This document shows positions 1-8,011 of a DNA stretch of 64,000 nt, in pieces. The stretch is taken from assembly GCA_963820055.1 (NCBI GenBank), contig CAWFYJ010000004.1, positions 62,001 to 126,000 on the forward strand. The letters run 5' to 3'. Made by a program: the position numbers and the translations under genes. Below the pieces are notes generated by a model. It made no database searches and had not been told where the DNA came from. It was given only the letters and a program-made list of their open reading frames with translations. The DNA is from RHKX01 sp963820055. GTDB lineage: Bacteria; Actinomycetota; Thermoleophilia; Solirubrobacterales; 70-9. How positions within the stretch are numbered: the first letter of the stretch is position 1; the number at the start of each line of letters is the position of its first letter.

Positions 1-734
1 ACGCTGCCGCCGCCGACGAGCGTCGCGACGGCGAGTGCCCCCGCAGCGGCGATCGTCCTGCCGAGCTTCTCGAAGCGCATGACCTGCCATCCCCGCTCGG
101 CGGCGACCCGCGCCAGCTCCGAGTCCGGGTTGACGGCGATCGGGTGCCCGACGAGCTCGAGCATCGGCAGGTCCGAGACCGAGTCGGAGTAGGCCCAGCT
201 CTCGGCGAGGTCGATCCCATGCTCGTCGGCGAAGCGCCGCATCGGCTCAACCTTCAGCTCCCCGTAATTGAGTCCGCCGAGCAGGCGGCCCGTGTATAGA
301 CCGTCGGAATCGACCTCGTAGCGCGTCCCGATGCCGCCCTCCATGTCCAGCACCCGGGCGAGCAGCTCGACGACGCCGTTGCTGGCCGCGCTGACGATGA
401 ACGCCGGCCTCCCGGCGTCCTGATGAGAGCGGACCTCGGCGACCATCTGCGGGTAGATCCGCGGCAGGATCCCCTCGAGCAGGTCGGGGACCATTCGCCG
501 CAGCGTCCGCTCGGGGATGCCGCGGAGCAGGTCGTTGACGAGGGCGACCAGCGCGTCGGTGTCCTGATCGGTGGCGCCGCGGAGGCGGAACCGGAGGTGG
601 TCGATCCCCCAGCGGGCGACCTGCGCGCGGCTGACCAGCCCGGCTCGGTAGGCGGCGCGCCCGAACTGCGCGCCGCTCGACCCCGACATCAGGGTCCGGT
701 CGAGATCGAAGAATGCCGCGCCGCGCCCGCTCAT
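1..734 (-). CDS. HAD-IB family phosphatase (3' end cut by window edge)
   Basis: Haloacid-dehalogenase superfamily hydrolase of the SerB/CicA-like IB type, expected to remove phosphate from a small metabolite through an aspartyl-phosphate intermediate. From the ATG at 734 the reading frame stays open to the window edge, giving at least 243 residues. Motif I is FDLDRTL at residues 9-15, with the nucleophile D10 and the acid/base D12. Motif II (VSAASNG) and motif III (YSDSVSDLPM, with paired aspartates) follow in order. The last visible part is hydrophobic (near GRTIAAAGALAVATL), so a C-terminal membrane anchor is possible. It lies downstream of the thiolase on the same strand, separated by the hairpin repeat at 769-871. 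The substrate cannot be told from sequence. Confidence 0.82.
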   Translation of the reverse strand, partial: MSGRGAAFFDLDRTLMSGSSGAQFGRAAYRAGLVSRAQVARWGIDHLRFRLRGATDQDTDALVALVNDLLRGIPERTLRRMVPDLLEGILPRIYPQMVAEVRSHQDAGRPAFIVSAASNGVVELLARVLDMEGGIGTRYEVDSDGLYTGRLLGGLNYGELKVEPMRRFADEHGIDLAESWAYSDSVSDLPMLELVGHPIAVNPDSELARVAAERGWQVMRFEKLGRTIAAAGALAVATLVGGGS

Positions 735-768
735 CCAGAGCAGGCTAGTCGGAGAGCCGACCCCCCGG

Positions 769-871
769 GATCGCGAGCCGGAGAGCCCGCTGATCAAGGA
801 AGAGGCCGGCGAAGCGACCTTCGGCCGTGAGCCGACGAGGACGCCGAGCAGCGGCCTCTCCGGCCGCGATC
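769..871. repeat. Structured intergenic hairpin repeat, copy A
   Basis: First of three copies of a 103-106 bp element. Arms 769-792 and 849-871 pair as 6 bp, one C/C mismatch (786/855), 9 bp, one bulged A (776), then 7 bp. The other two copies have the same helix pattern with different arm sequences. The interior keeps the conserved GATCAAGGA segment next to the left arm and ACGCCGAG next to the right arm. The inner hairpin near 813-829 is imperfect in this copy. The right arm overlaps the thiolase stop codon (870-872), so the element fills the space between thiolase and the HAD gene. No T-run follows on either strand, so a classical terminator is not indicated. Confidence 0.85.
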
Positions 872-2045
872 AGACCTCGATGAGGATGGCGTCGCCTTGC
901 CCGCCGCCGCTGCAGATCGCGGCGCAGCCGAGGCCGCCGCCGCGGCGCCGCAGCTCGTGGACGAGGGTGCCGATGATGCGGCCGCCGGAGGCGCCGATCG
1001 GATGGCCGAGGGCGATTGCGCCGCCGTTGACGTTGACCTTCTCCTCGTCGATGTCGAGCATTCGGATCGAGTTGATGGCGACCGAGGCGAAGGCCTCGTT
1101 GAACTCCCAGAGATCGACGTCCTCGGGGGACTTGCCGACCTTCTCGAGGGCCTGGCGGGCGGCCTTGGCGGGCGTCCGGGCGAGGTAGGCGTAGTCGTCG
1201 GCGATGTTGCCGTAGGCGATGATCGTGCCGAGTGACTCCTTGCCGTTGGCGGAGGCCCACTCCTCGGAGGCGACGACGACAGCCGCGGCGCCGTCGTTGA
1301 CGCCGGGGGCGTTGCCGGCGGTGTGGGTGGCGTCGTCGCCGCCGATCGCCTTCAGTTTCGCGAGGGTCTCGATGCTCGTGTCGGGGCGGATCGCCTCGTC
1401 GACTTCGACGAGGGTCTCGGCCTTCCGCGACTTGACCGTGACGGCGACGATCTCGTCGGCCAGGCGGCCCTCGTCGGTCGCCTCGGCGGCGAGCCGGTGC
1501 GAGCGGGTGGCGAAGCGGTCCATGTCGGGCCGGGTGATCTCGAGCTCGTTGCCGACCTCGCTGGCCTCGTTGATCATCTGCTTGCCGGTGAAGGGGTTGG
1601 TGAGCCCGTCGTGAGTCATCGAATCGACGGCCGTGACGTCACCCATCCGGAAGCCGAAGCGCGCGCCCGGCAGCAGGTAGGGAGCGTTCGACATCGACTC
1701 CATGCCGCCGCCGAGGCCGACCGAGACGTCGCCGGCGCGGATCGCCTGGTCGAGCAGACCGACCGAGCGCATGCCCGAGGCGCAGACCTTGTTGATCGTC
1801 TCCGAGGGGACCTCCTTGGGGATGCCGCCGGCGATCTGTGCCTGCCGTGACGGGATCTGTCCCTGACCTGCCTGAAGGACCTGTCCGTAGACGACCGACT
1901 CGATCTGCTCGGGCGCGACGTCGGCACGCTCGAGGGCGCCGCCGATCGCGTTCGCAGCGAGCTCGGGAGCCTTCAGCGAGGACAGGGCGCCGCCCATCTT
2001 CGCGAAGGGCGTGCGGGCGGTGGAAAGAATCACGGTCTTCGGCAT
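870..2045 (-). CDS. Acetyl-CoA C-acetyltransferase (thiolase)
   Basis: Thiolase of 391 residues, a normal family length, catalysing reversible condensation or cleavage between acetyl-CoA and acyl-CoA in the cytoplasm. The acyl-accepting cysteine is C88 in NKVCASGMRS. The catalytic histidine is H348 in GHPIGASGG, and the second cysteine is C378 in CSGGGQGDA. The start is the ATG at 2045, just upstream of the family's usual N-terminal strand (VILSTARTPF). It is divergent from pepA, with about 90 bp between the starts. The nearby acyl-CoA dehydrogenase fits a fatty-acid or branched-acid degradation context. Biosynthetic and degradative thiolases cannot be separated here. Its stop codon lies inside hairpin repeat copy A. 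Confidence 0.93.
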   Translation of the reverse strand: MPKTVILSTARTPFAKMGGALSSLKAPELAANAIGGALERADVAPEQIESVVYGQVLQAGQGQIPSRQAQIAGGIPKEVPSETINKVCASGMRSVGLLDQAIRAGDVSVGLGGGMESMSNAPYLLPGARFGFRMGDVTAVDSMTHDGLTNPFTGKQMINEASEVGNELEITRPDMDRFATRSHRLAAEATDEGRLADEIVAVTVKSRKAETLVEVDEAIRPDTSIETLAKLKAIGGDDATHTAGNAPGVNDGAAAVVVASEEWASANGKESLGTIIAYGNIADDYAYLARTPAKAARQALEKVGKSPEDVDLWEFNEAFASVAINSIRMLDIDEEKVNVNGGAIALGHPIGASGGRIIGTLVHELRRRGGGLGCAAICSGGGQGDAILIEV

Positions 2046-2134
2046 TCGGAACGATCTCCTGAGTGGGACGAGGTGATGGGTGCCCGGGAATCGTAGAGGC
2101 AGGGGGCGCGCCGGCAGCTATCGTGGCCCGTCCG

Positions 2135-3577
2135 ATGCGCCTCGAACTGAGCGATTCCGACCCGTCAGCCGCCGACGCGGACCTCGTCTGCATCGGCCTC
2201 TACGACGGCGAGGAGCTCCCCGACTGGCTCGCGCCGGCCCCCGGGGCCGCCGACGTCCGCACCTCCTTCAAGGAGCTGACGCTGCTTCGCCCCGGCGCCC
2301 CGGCCCGCGTCCTCGTCGCCGGGCTCGGCGACCGCGGCGACTTCGACTCCGAGCGGGCGCGCGTCCTCGCCGCCCTCGCCGTCCGCCAGGCCCGGCGCGT
2401 GCGGGCCGCGTCCGTCGCCTGGGTGGTCCCCGAGCACGACCGCAAGGCCAGCATCGGCGCCGCCCTGACGGCCGGGACGATCCTCGCCGGCTACCGCTTC
2501 GACCGCTTCAAGCGACGCGACGCCGACGACGCGGACCCGTTCGCGATCGAGACGCTGACGCTCGTCGGCGCCGACGACCCCGACGGGTACGCCGCCACGG
2601 CCAGGGTCGCGTCGGAGGCGGCCAACCGCGCCCGCGACCTCCAGAACCTCCCCGCGAACATCGCCGATCCGGCGTTCATCGCCGCCCGGGCCGAGGAGGT
2701 CGCCGCCGCGCACGAGTCGATCTCCGTCGAGGTCCTCGGACCCGCCGAGCTCGAGCGCGAGGGGATGGGCGGGATGCTCGCCGTTGCGGCCGGCTCGGCC
2801 AAGGACCCGGCGCTGATCGTCCTCCGCTACGCCGGCGGCGGCACCGGCCCCCGCCTCGGCCTCGTCGGCAAGACCGTCACCTTCGACACGGGCGGCATCT
2901 CCCTGAAGCCCGCGGCCGGGATGCCCGACATGAAGATGGACATGTCCGGCGGCGCCGCCGTCCTCGAGTCCGTCGCGGCGATCGCCGAGCTCGGCCTCGC
3001 GGTCGACCTCATCGCCGTACTGCCGGCGGTCGAGAACATGCCCGGCGGGTCGGCGACCCGCCCCGGCGACGTGATCACCCAGATGAACGGCCTGACCGTC
3101 GAGGTCAACAACACCGACGCCGAGGGCCGGCTGATCCTCGCCGACGCACTGACGTGGTGCGCGCGCCAGGGCGCCGAGCGGATCGTCGACATCGCGACGC
3201 TGACCGGCGCCGTCGTCGTCGCCCTCGGATCGACCTACGCGGGGCTGACCGCCAACGATGACGAGTGGGCGGCCGAGGTCGCCGCCGCGGGCGACATCGT
3301 CGGCGAGCTCGCCTGGCGCCTGCCCCTCCACCCCGAGTACACCGCGCTGACGCGGGGCAAGATCGCCGACCTCTCGAACTCGGGCAGCAAGCGCAAGGCC
3401 GGGACGCTGTATGCCGCCGCTTACCTCGAGCAGTTCACCGAGGGCGCGGTCTGGGCCCACCTCGACATCGCCGGCACCGCCTGGGACGTCGGCCGCGAGT
3501 ACGTCGGCAAGGGCGCAAGCGGATACGGGGTCCGGCTCCTCGTCGAGCTCGCCCGGAGGCACGCCGAGCGGGGCTGA
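2135..3577 (+). CDS. pepA: Leucyl aminopeptidase, M17 family
   Basis: Cytosolic two-metal aminopeptidase of about 480 residues that removes N-terminal residues from peptides. The C-terminal catalytic domain shows the M17 metal and lysine motifs: GKTVTFDTGGISLKP near residue 246, the following MKMDMSGGAA segment, and NTDAEGRLILADAL near residue 326. The N-terminal half is the less conserved alpha/beta domain. I chose the ATG at 2135 because MRLELSD fits the usual short N-terminus; the frame is open to 2063, but that extension is low-complexity. The acyl-CoA dehydrogenase begins 30 bp downstream on the same strand, so the two may be cotranscribed. Confidence 0.92.
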   Translation: MRLELSDSDPSAADADLVCIGLYDGEELPDWLAPAPGAADVRTSFKELTLLRPGAPARVLVAGLGDRGDFDSERARVLAALAVRQARRVRAASVAWVVPEHDRKASIGAALTAGTILAGYRFDRFKRRDADDADPFAIETLTLVGADDPDGYAATARVASEAANRARDLQNLPANIADPAFIAARAEEVAAAHESISVEVLGPAELEREGMGGMLAVAAGSAKDPALIVLRYAGGGTGPRLGLVGKTVTFDTGGISLKPAAGMPDMKMDMSGGAAVLESVAAIAELGLAVDLIAVLPAVENMPGGSATRPGDVITQMNGLTVEVNNTDAEGRLILADALTWCARQGAERIVDIATLTGAVVVALGSTYAGLTANDDEWAAEVAAAGDIVGELAWRLPLHPEYTALTRGKIADLSNSGSKRKAGTLYAAAYLEQFTEGAVWAHLDIAGTAWDVGREYVGKGASGYGVRLLVELARRHAERG

Positions 3578-3606
3578 TCCTCCGCGGGCTGAAAGAATCG
3601 CCGGCC

Positions 3607-4740
3607 ATGGACTTCGATCTCAGCGACGAGCAGCGCCTGCTGCGCGACACGGTCAGGGACTTCGCCCGCAACGAGGTCGCGCCGCGCGCGGCCGAGCTCG
3701 ACGAGACGAAGTCGTTCCCCTACGAGCTCGTCGAGCAGATGGGCGGCCTCGGGCTGATGGGGATCCCCTTCCCCGCCGAGTACGGGGGCGGCGGCGCCGA
3801 CAACCTCTCCTACGCGCTCGCCGTCGAGGAGCTGGCCAGGATCGACTCGTCGGTGGCGATCACGATGGCCGCCCACACCTCGCTCGGCACGATGCCCATA
3901 TATCTGTGGGGCGACGAGGCTCAGCACGAGGAGTGGCTGCCGCAGCTCTGCTCCGGCAAGCGGCTCGCGGCGTTCGGCCTGACCGAGCCCGAGGCCGGCT
4001 CCGATGCCGGGAACACCCGGACCCGGGCCGCGCTCGACGGCGGTGAGTGGGTCGTCGACGGCGCCAAGCAGTTCATCACCAACTCCGGGACCGACATCTC
4101 CGCCTGCGTGACGATCACCGCCCGTACCGGCGAGGACGAGATCTCGAACATCATCGTCCCGAACGGCACCCCCGGCTACGAGGTCGGTGAGGCGTACCGG
4201 AAGATGGGCTGGAATGCCTCCGACACCAGGCCGCTCGCCTTCGACGGCTGCCGGGTCCCCGAAGCCAACCTGCTCGGCCCGCGCGGGCAGGGCTTCAAGC
4301 AGTTCCTGCAGATCCTCGACGGCGGCCGGATCGGCGTCGCGGCGATGGGCCTCGGCCTCGCCCAGGGCGCGCTCGACGAGGCGATCGCCTACGCGAAGGA
4401 GCGGCGCGCGTTCGGCAAGCCGATCTCGAAGTTCCAGGCGATCCAGGCGAAGATCGCCGACATCGCAACCGAGATCGAGGCGGCCCGGCTCCTCACCTAC
4501 CGTGCCGCCGTCCTCAAGGACCGCGGCGAGCCCTTCTCGCTGACTGCCGCGCAGGCCAAGCTGAAGACGGGACGGCTCGCGGTGCGCGCCGCTGAGGAGG
4601 CTGTGCAGATCCACGGCGGCTACGGCTACATCGAGGAATACCCCGTCTGCCGCTTCTACCGCGACGCGAAGATCCTGACGATCGGCGAGGGCACCGACGA
4701 GGTCCAGCAGATGGTCATCGCCCGCGCCCTCGGCTGCTGA
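3607..4740 (+). CDS. Acyl-CoA dehydrogenase (short-chain type)
   Basis: FAD-dependent acyl-CoA dehydrogenase of 377 residues, the normal size for soluble short- or branched-chain enzymes, doing the alpha,beta-oxidation step with an electron-transfer flavoprotein as acceptor. The N-terminal helical domain begins MDFDLSDEQRLLRDTVRDF. Signatures LTEPEAGSD and QFITNSG mark the middle domain, and IHGGYGYIEEYPV and GEGTDEVQ mark the C-terminal domain, with the probable catalytic base in the EGT segment near residue 361. The start is the ATG at 3607. Chain-length or branch preference (butyryl, isobutyryl, isovaleryl) cannot be assigned. It follows pepA closely and stands near the thiolase, consistent with acyl-CoA catabolism. 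Confidence 0.92.
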   Translation: MDFDLSDEQRLLRDTVRDFARNEVAPRAAELDETKSFPYELVEQMGGLGLMGIPFPAEYGGGGADNLSYALAVEELARIDSSVAITMAAHTSLGTMPIYLWGDEAQHEEWLPQLCSGKRLAAFGLTEPEAGSDAGNTRTRAALDGGEWVVDGAKQFITNSGTDISACVTITARTGEDEISNIIVPNGTPGYEVGEAYRKMGWNASDTRPLAFDGCRVPEANLLGPRGQGFKQFLQILDGGRIGVAAMGLGLAQGALDEAIAYAKERRAFGKPISKFQAIQAKIADIATEIEAARLLTYRAAVLKDRGEPFSLTAAQAKLKTGRLAVRAAEEAVQIHGGYGYIEEYPVCRFYRDAKILTIGEGTDEVQQMVIARALGC

Positions 4741-4857
4741 CGGCCGCTCCTCGCCGCACGCCCACCCCTCGCCGGGGCGCTCCCTCCGGAGGTGCCCGGG
4801 GCGTCGGATAAGGTGCCCACTCCGGTCGGGCAGGCCGGAGGACCGGAGACGAAGAGG

Positions 4858-5730
4858 ATGAAAGAACAGGGCACAGTTCCGCAGGAGCCGGGAAGCGTCG
4901 TCGACGGAGACGAGCCCGCGCTCGCCTCGGAGATCTCGCGGCGGGTCGGGGCGATCCTCGACGCCGTCGAGCGCGAGGCGGCACGGCTCCGCGAAGAGGC
5001 GCAGGCGGACGCCGCCCGCTACGTCGAGGAGGCCCGCCGCCGCGCCGACGCCCTCGTCGTCGAGCGCCAGCGCCGGATCGCGGAGCTCAGCGACGACCTG
5101 ATGGCGAAGTCGGAGGCGGTCGTCGCACGACTCGAAGACGCCGCGCCGGTCCGCGAGGGTTTCGAGCACCTCGTCCGCGCCCTCGGCGATGCCGCCGAGC
5201 GCCTCTCCGAGGAGGCCGACGCCGAGCCTTCGGAGTTCGCGCCGCCGCCATACTCGAGCTCGACCGCCGCCGAGCCCCGGTACGCATCCGCCCCGCCCGA
5301 ACAGCCCGAGGCGAGCCCTCCCCCGGCGATGCCTCCGCCCGCCGTCCCGACCCCTCCCCCGGCATCCCCCTACGCACCTCCCGCGACCTCCCCGCCCGTC
5401 GCCGGCACGTTCGAGGAGCAGCCGCATCCCGCCCAGGCGCCGGCGAGCGCCGGGTTCGCCGCGGGCGACGGCCGAATCCCGTCCCAGCAGCCCGCCCCCG
5501 TCCGGCCGCCCCCCGGCGCCGCCCCGGCGCCGCGCGCCACCTGGCGTGAGCTCGACGACGCCCGGATGGTCGCCATCCAGATGGCGACCGCCGGCAGCAC
5601 CCGCGCCGAGGTCCGCGATCACCTCCAGCGGGCACTCGGCATCGTCGACCCGAACCGCACCCTCGACGAGATCTTCGGTCCCGGCAGCAGCGAGGAACAG
5701 CGCGTGCCCTGGACCGGAAGCCGCGGCTGA
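4858..5730 (+). CDS. DivIVA-like coiled-coil protein with proline-rich middle
   Basis: Hypothetical cytoplasmic protein of 290 residues. Residues about 20-115 are an alanine/glutamate/arginine-rich helix of coiled-coil type, including ARYVEEARRRADALVVERQRRIAEL. A proline/alanine-rich linker spans roughly 125-220. A compact C-terminal segment (WRELDDARMVAIQMATAGSTRAEVRDHLQ) looks like a small folded helical domain. The helix resembles the next gene over the same stretch, so the two are tandem paralogues. DivIVA/Wag31-like proteins organise poles, division sites and envelope synthesis in actinomycetes; that role here is inference. The ATG at 4858 was chosen over the GTG at 4792 because the coiled coil starts just after it. 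Confidence 0.7.
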   Translation: MKEQGTVPQEPGSVVDGDEPALASEISRRVGAILDAVEREAARLREEAQADAARYVEEARRRADALVVERQRRIAELSDDLMAKSEAVVARLEDAAPVREGFEHLVRALGDAAERLSEEADAEPSEFAPPPYSSSTAAEPRYASAPPEQPEASPPPAMPPPAVPTPPPASPYAPPATSPPVAGTFEEQPHPAQAPASAGFAAGDGRIPSQQPAPVRPPPGAAPAPRATWRELDDARMVAIQMATAGSTRAEVRDHLQRALGIVDPNRTLDEIFGPGSSEEQRVPWTGSRG

Positions 5731-5869
5731 CCGCCGCCCCGGGCAGCCAACCCTCGCAAACAGCACGTTTTCGGTTCCCGATTACCGCCGGGAGCGAACC
5801 TAGACTTCTCGCCGTCCGACCTCCCGCAGGAGGTTGGGCCAAACCATCGAATCGCGAGAAGGAGCAAGG

Positions 5870-6613
5870 ATGGCCGAACAGGAAGGGCCCGGGCCGCGGG
5901 ATCCGAGGAACCCGGGTGAGCGCTTCGGCGCATCGTCGGGCACGCCTGCGTTCGACCTGGCCGCCGCGCTCGGCGACCTCGATCGAGCCACCCGCAACTT
6001 CGCCGAGCGGCTCGGAGCTCAGCGCGATGCCGACCTCAGCCTCACCGAGGGCCACGCCCGCTTCGGGCGCGAGCCCGCCGCGAGCCCGGCTCCGGCATCG
6101 AGTCCGGCGCCGGCGCAGCGCCCTCCCGCCGCCGGCCCTCCCCCGGCTGCCCGTCCATCCTTCGAGGAGCGCATGCGTGAGGCCGAGCGGGAAGCCGGCG
6201 AGTACCTCGAGCACGCCAAGCGCCGCGCCGACAGCCTCGTCAACGCGATGGTCGGTGCGGTCGAGCGCGAGTCCGCCGAGATGCGCCGTGAGGCCGAGGT
6301 GGGCATCAGGGCCCGCCTGCAGGCAGTCGAGGTCGACGCCGCTCGCCACGTCGAGGAGGCGCGCCGGATCGCCGAGCGGATGGTCGCCGAGCGTCAGGAG
6401 CGGATCGCCGCGCTGAGCGACGGCATCGCCGGACGCGCCCAGGCGCTCACGGCCGGCATGGAGGACGCCGACCAGGTCCGCGCACAGTTCGACTCCTTCG
6501 TCCGGGCCCTCTCGAGGGCCGCCGATCGGATCGCCACTTCCCGGGAGCCGGCTTCCATCCGGGCGGACCGGGAACGCGACGATCGGGACCGACCGAGCGC
6601 GATTGCCGCCTAG
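5870..6613 (+). CDS. DivIVA-like coiled-coil protein, paralogue of preceding gene
   Basis: Hypothetical protein of 247 residues. It has a short acidic/polar N-terminus, a Pro/Ala-rich stretch (about residues 65-100), and a long coiled-coil helix containing HVEEARRIAERMVAERQERIAALSD, which aligns with YVEEARRRADALVVERQRRIAELSD of the upstream gene. It lacks that gene's C-terminal domain. The ATG at 5870 follows a clear GAAGGAG ribosome site 5-7 bp upstream, and this decides the start. The next gene, a lipoprotein, begins 6 bp after its stop, so this coiled-coil protein probably belongs to the same transcript as the polysaccharide-type operon and may scaffold it at the membrane. Exact function unknown. 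Confidence 0.72.
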   Translation: MAEQEGPGPRDPRNPGERFGASSGTPAFDLAAALGDLDRATRNFAERLGAQRDADLSLTEGHARFGREPAASPAPASSPAPAQRPPAAGPPPAARPSFEERMREAEREAGEYLEHAKRRADSLVNAMVGAVERESAEMRREAEVGIRARLQAVEVDAARHVEEARRIAERMVAERQERIAALSDGIAGRAQALTAGMEDADQVRAQFDSFVRALSRAADRIATSREPASIRADRERDDRDRPSAIAA

Positions 6614-6619
6614 GGCCTC

Positions 6620-8011
6620 GTGCCGCCGGCGTACCGAGCCCGAAGTATCCGGATCGCACTGGCCGCGGCCGCGGTTCTGATCCTCTCGATCGGCGCGGCC
6701 GCGTGCGGATCCGAGGACTCGACGACGACCGTGACCGAGTCCTCGGCTCCGGCGGAGGGACAGGCGGCGACGATCGCCGGCACCGACGCGGCGAGCGCCA
6801 TCCCTGACACCCAGTCCACCGTCGAGGGCGCCGCGACCGCGTCCACGGCCACCACGACCACGGCAGCTCCGGCGACGACGACCTCCACGGCGACGGCGAC
6901 GGGAGTGCCCGACGCCACGGCGATCCCCTCGCCGACGTCGCCCTCGACGACGGGGTCGCCGTCGACCGATTCGATCCTCGCCCGGCCCTTCCTCTCCGAC
7001 AGCCCCTGGAACACCCAGGTGACCGGCCGCCCGGTCGACCCGGACTCCCGGGAGATGATGCGACGCGCGCAGCAGCGGGTCGCAACGACGCAGAACGCGA
7101 ACGGGAAGATCACGACCGAGAAGCGCAAGATCAAGGTCGGCCTGACCGTGAACGTCACGCGCTGGACGGTGCCGGTGTTCAGCAACAACCAGCCCGGCGC
7201 GATCCCGCGCGTCGCCGTCTGCCGCCAGCTCGACTGCGGGCCCGACGCGGTCACCTCGGTCACGATCCCGCCCGATGCCTGTCCCGACCCGCGCTACGAC
7301 GGGTGGATGACGGCACTCGACGTGAGCGCGAGGCTCGGCTACGACTTCTGGCGCGCCCGCTGCGAGACCGATGGGTCGCTCTCCTACCACTACGTGAAGG
7401 CGTGGGCGCTCGACGGCCCGGGGTATCAGCAGCCGACCGGTGTCAGCGCCCGCGGCTCCGGCCTGCCGCTGTTCGCCGGCCTGATCACTCCGGAGGAGAT
7501 CCGCGCCGGCCGGATCGAGCACGCGCTGGCGATCTCGATCCCGGGCGCCGCCAAGCGCCGCTACGTGCAGCCGGCCTCGCGGACCGACGGAACCGGGACG
7601 GTGGCCTCGGTGCCCGAGGGCGCCAGGCTGCGCCTCCGGACCGGCTCCGAGAAGCTGCTGACGAGGACCTTCGTCCGCAACGGCACCGAGCGGGCGACGG
7701 CGCGGACGATCATCACGGCGCTCGAGCGCTACGGCGCGATCGTCGTCGACCGCTCGGCGGCCCCGACGATGTACGCGCAGCGCAATGCCGACTGGCGCGG
7801 GATCCTGCCGTTGAACCTCGTCCAGGACATCAAGCTCTCGCGCTTCCACGTGCTCGATCTCGGCCGGAGCTACCTCGACCCGCCGAAGTCCGGTGAGGCG
7901 CCGGTGGTTCCGGCCGGAACGCCCGGAAGCGTCCCGAGCACTGCCGGCGGCACCCAGGGGACGGGAACCTACGGCGTCCCCAGCACCGACTTCGGGCAGG
8001 TGGCTCCGTGA
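6620..8011 (+). CDS. Secreted lipoprotein of unknown function
   Basis: Predicted lipoprotein of 463 residues starting at GTG 6620. The N-terminus is a lipoprotein signal: a basic start, a hydrophobic run, and lipobox GAAAC with the modified cysteine near residue 29. A very long Ser/Thr/Ala-rich linker (about 30-115) would hold the folded part away from the membrane. The folded part begins FLSDSPWNTQV and contains several cysteines, including CRQLDCG and DACPDPRYDGW, and ends in a proline/glycine tail. I do not recognise the family. It is the first gene of a tightly packed operon that ends in a glycosyltransferase, and its stop overlaps the next start by 4 bp, so a role in polysaccharide handling outside the cell is plausible but unproven. 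Confidence 0.72.
   Translation: MPPAYRARSIRIALAAAAVLILSIGAAACGSEDSTTTVTESSAPAEGQAATIAGTDAASAIPDTQSTVEGAATASTATTTTAAPATTTSTATATGVPDATAIPSPTSPSTTGSPSTDSILARPFLSDSPWNTQVTGRPVDPDSREMMRRAQQRVATTQNANGKITTEKRKIKVGLTVNVTRWTVPVFSNNQPGAIPRVAVCRQLDCGPDAVTSVTIPPDACPDPRYDGWMTALDVSARLGYDFWRARCETDGSLSYHYVKAWALDGPGYQQPTGVSARGSGLPLFAGLITPEEIRAGRIEHALAISIPGAAKRRYVQPASRTDGTGTVASVPEGARLRLRTGSEKLLTRTFVRNGTERATARTIITALERYGAIVVDRSAAPTMYAQRNADWRGILPLNLVQDIKLSRFHVLDLGRSYLDPPKSGEAPVVPAGTPGSVPSTAGGTQGTGTYGVPSTDFGQVAP

Noticed and set aside
769..871. Hairpin repeat as ordinary Rho-independent terminator
   Set aside because: No U-run follows in any copy, the helix carries a fixed mismatch and bulge, and the interior is conserved in sequence. 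Simple terminators do not conserve these.
5087..7849. Antisense open frame of 920 codons
   Set aside because: It runs opposite to two coiled-coil genes and a lipoprotein with clear starts and signals. In such high-GC DNA long antisense frames are expected, and its composition (Arg/Gly/Asp-rich) has no domain.
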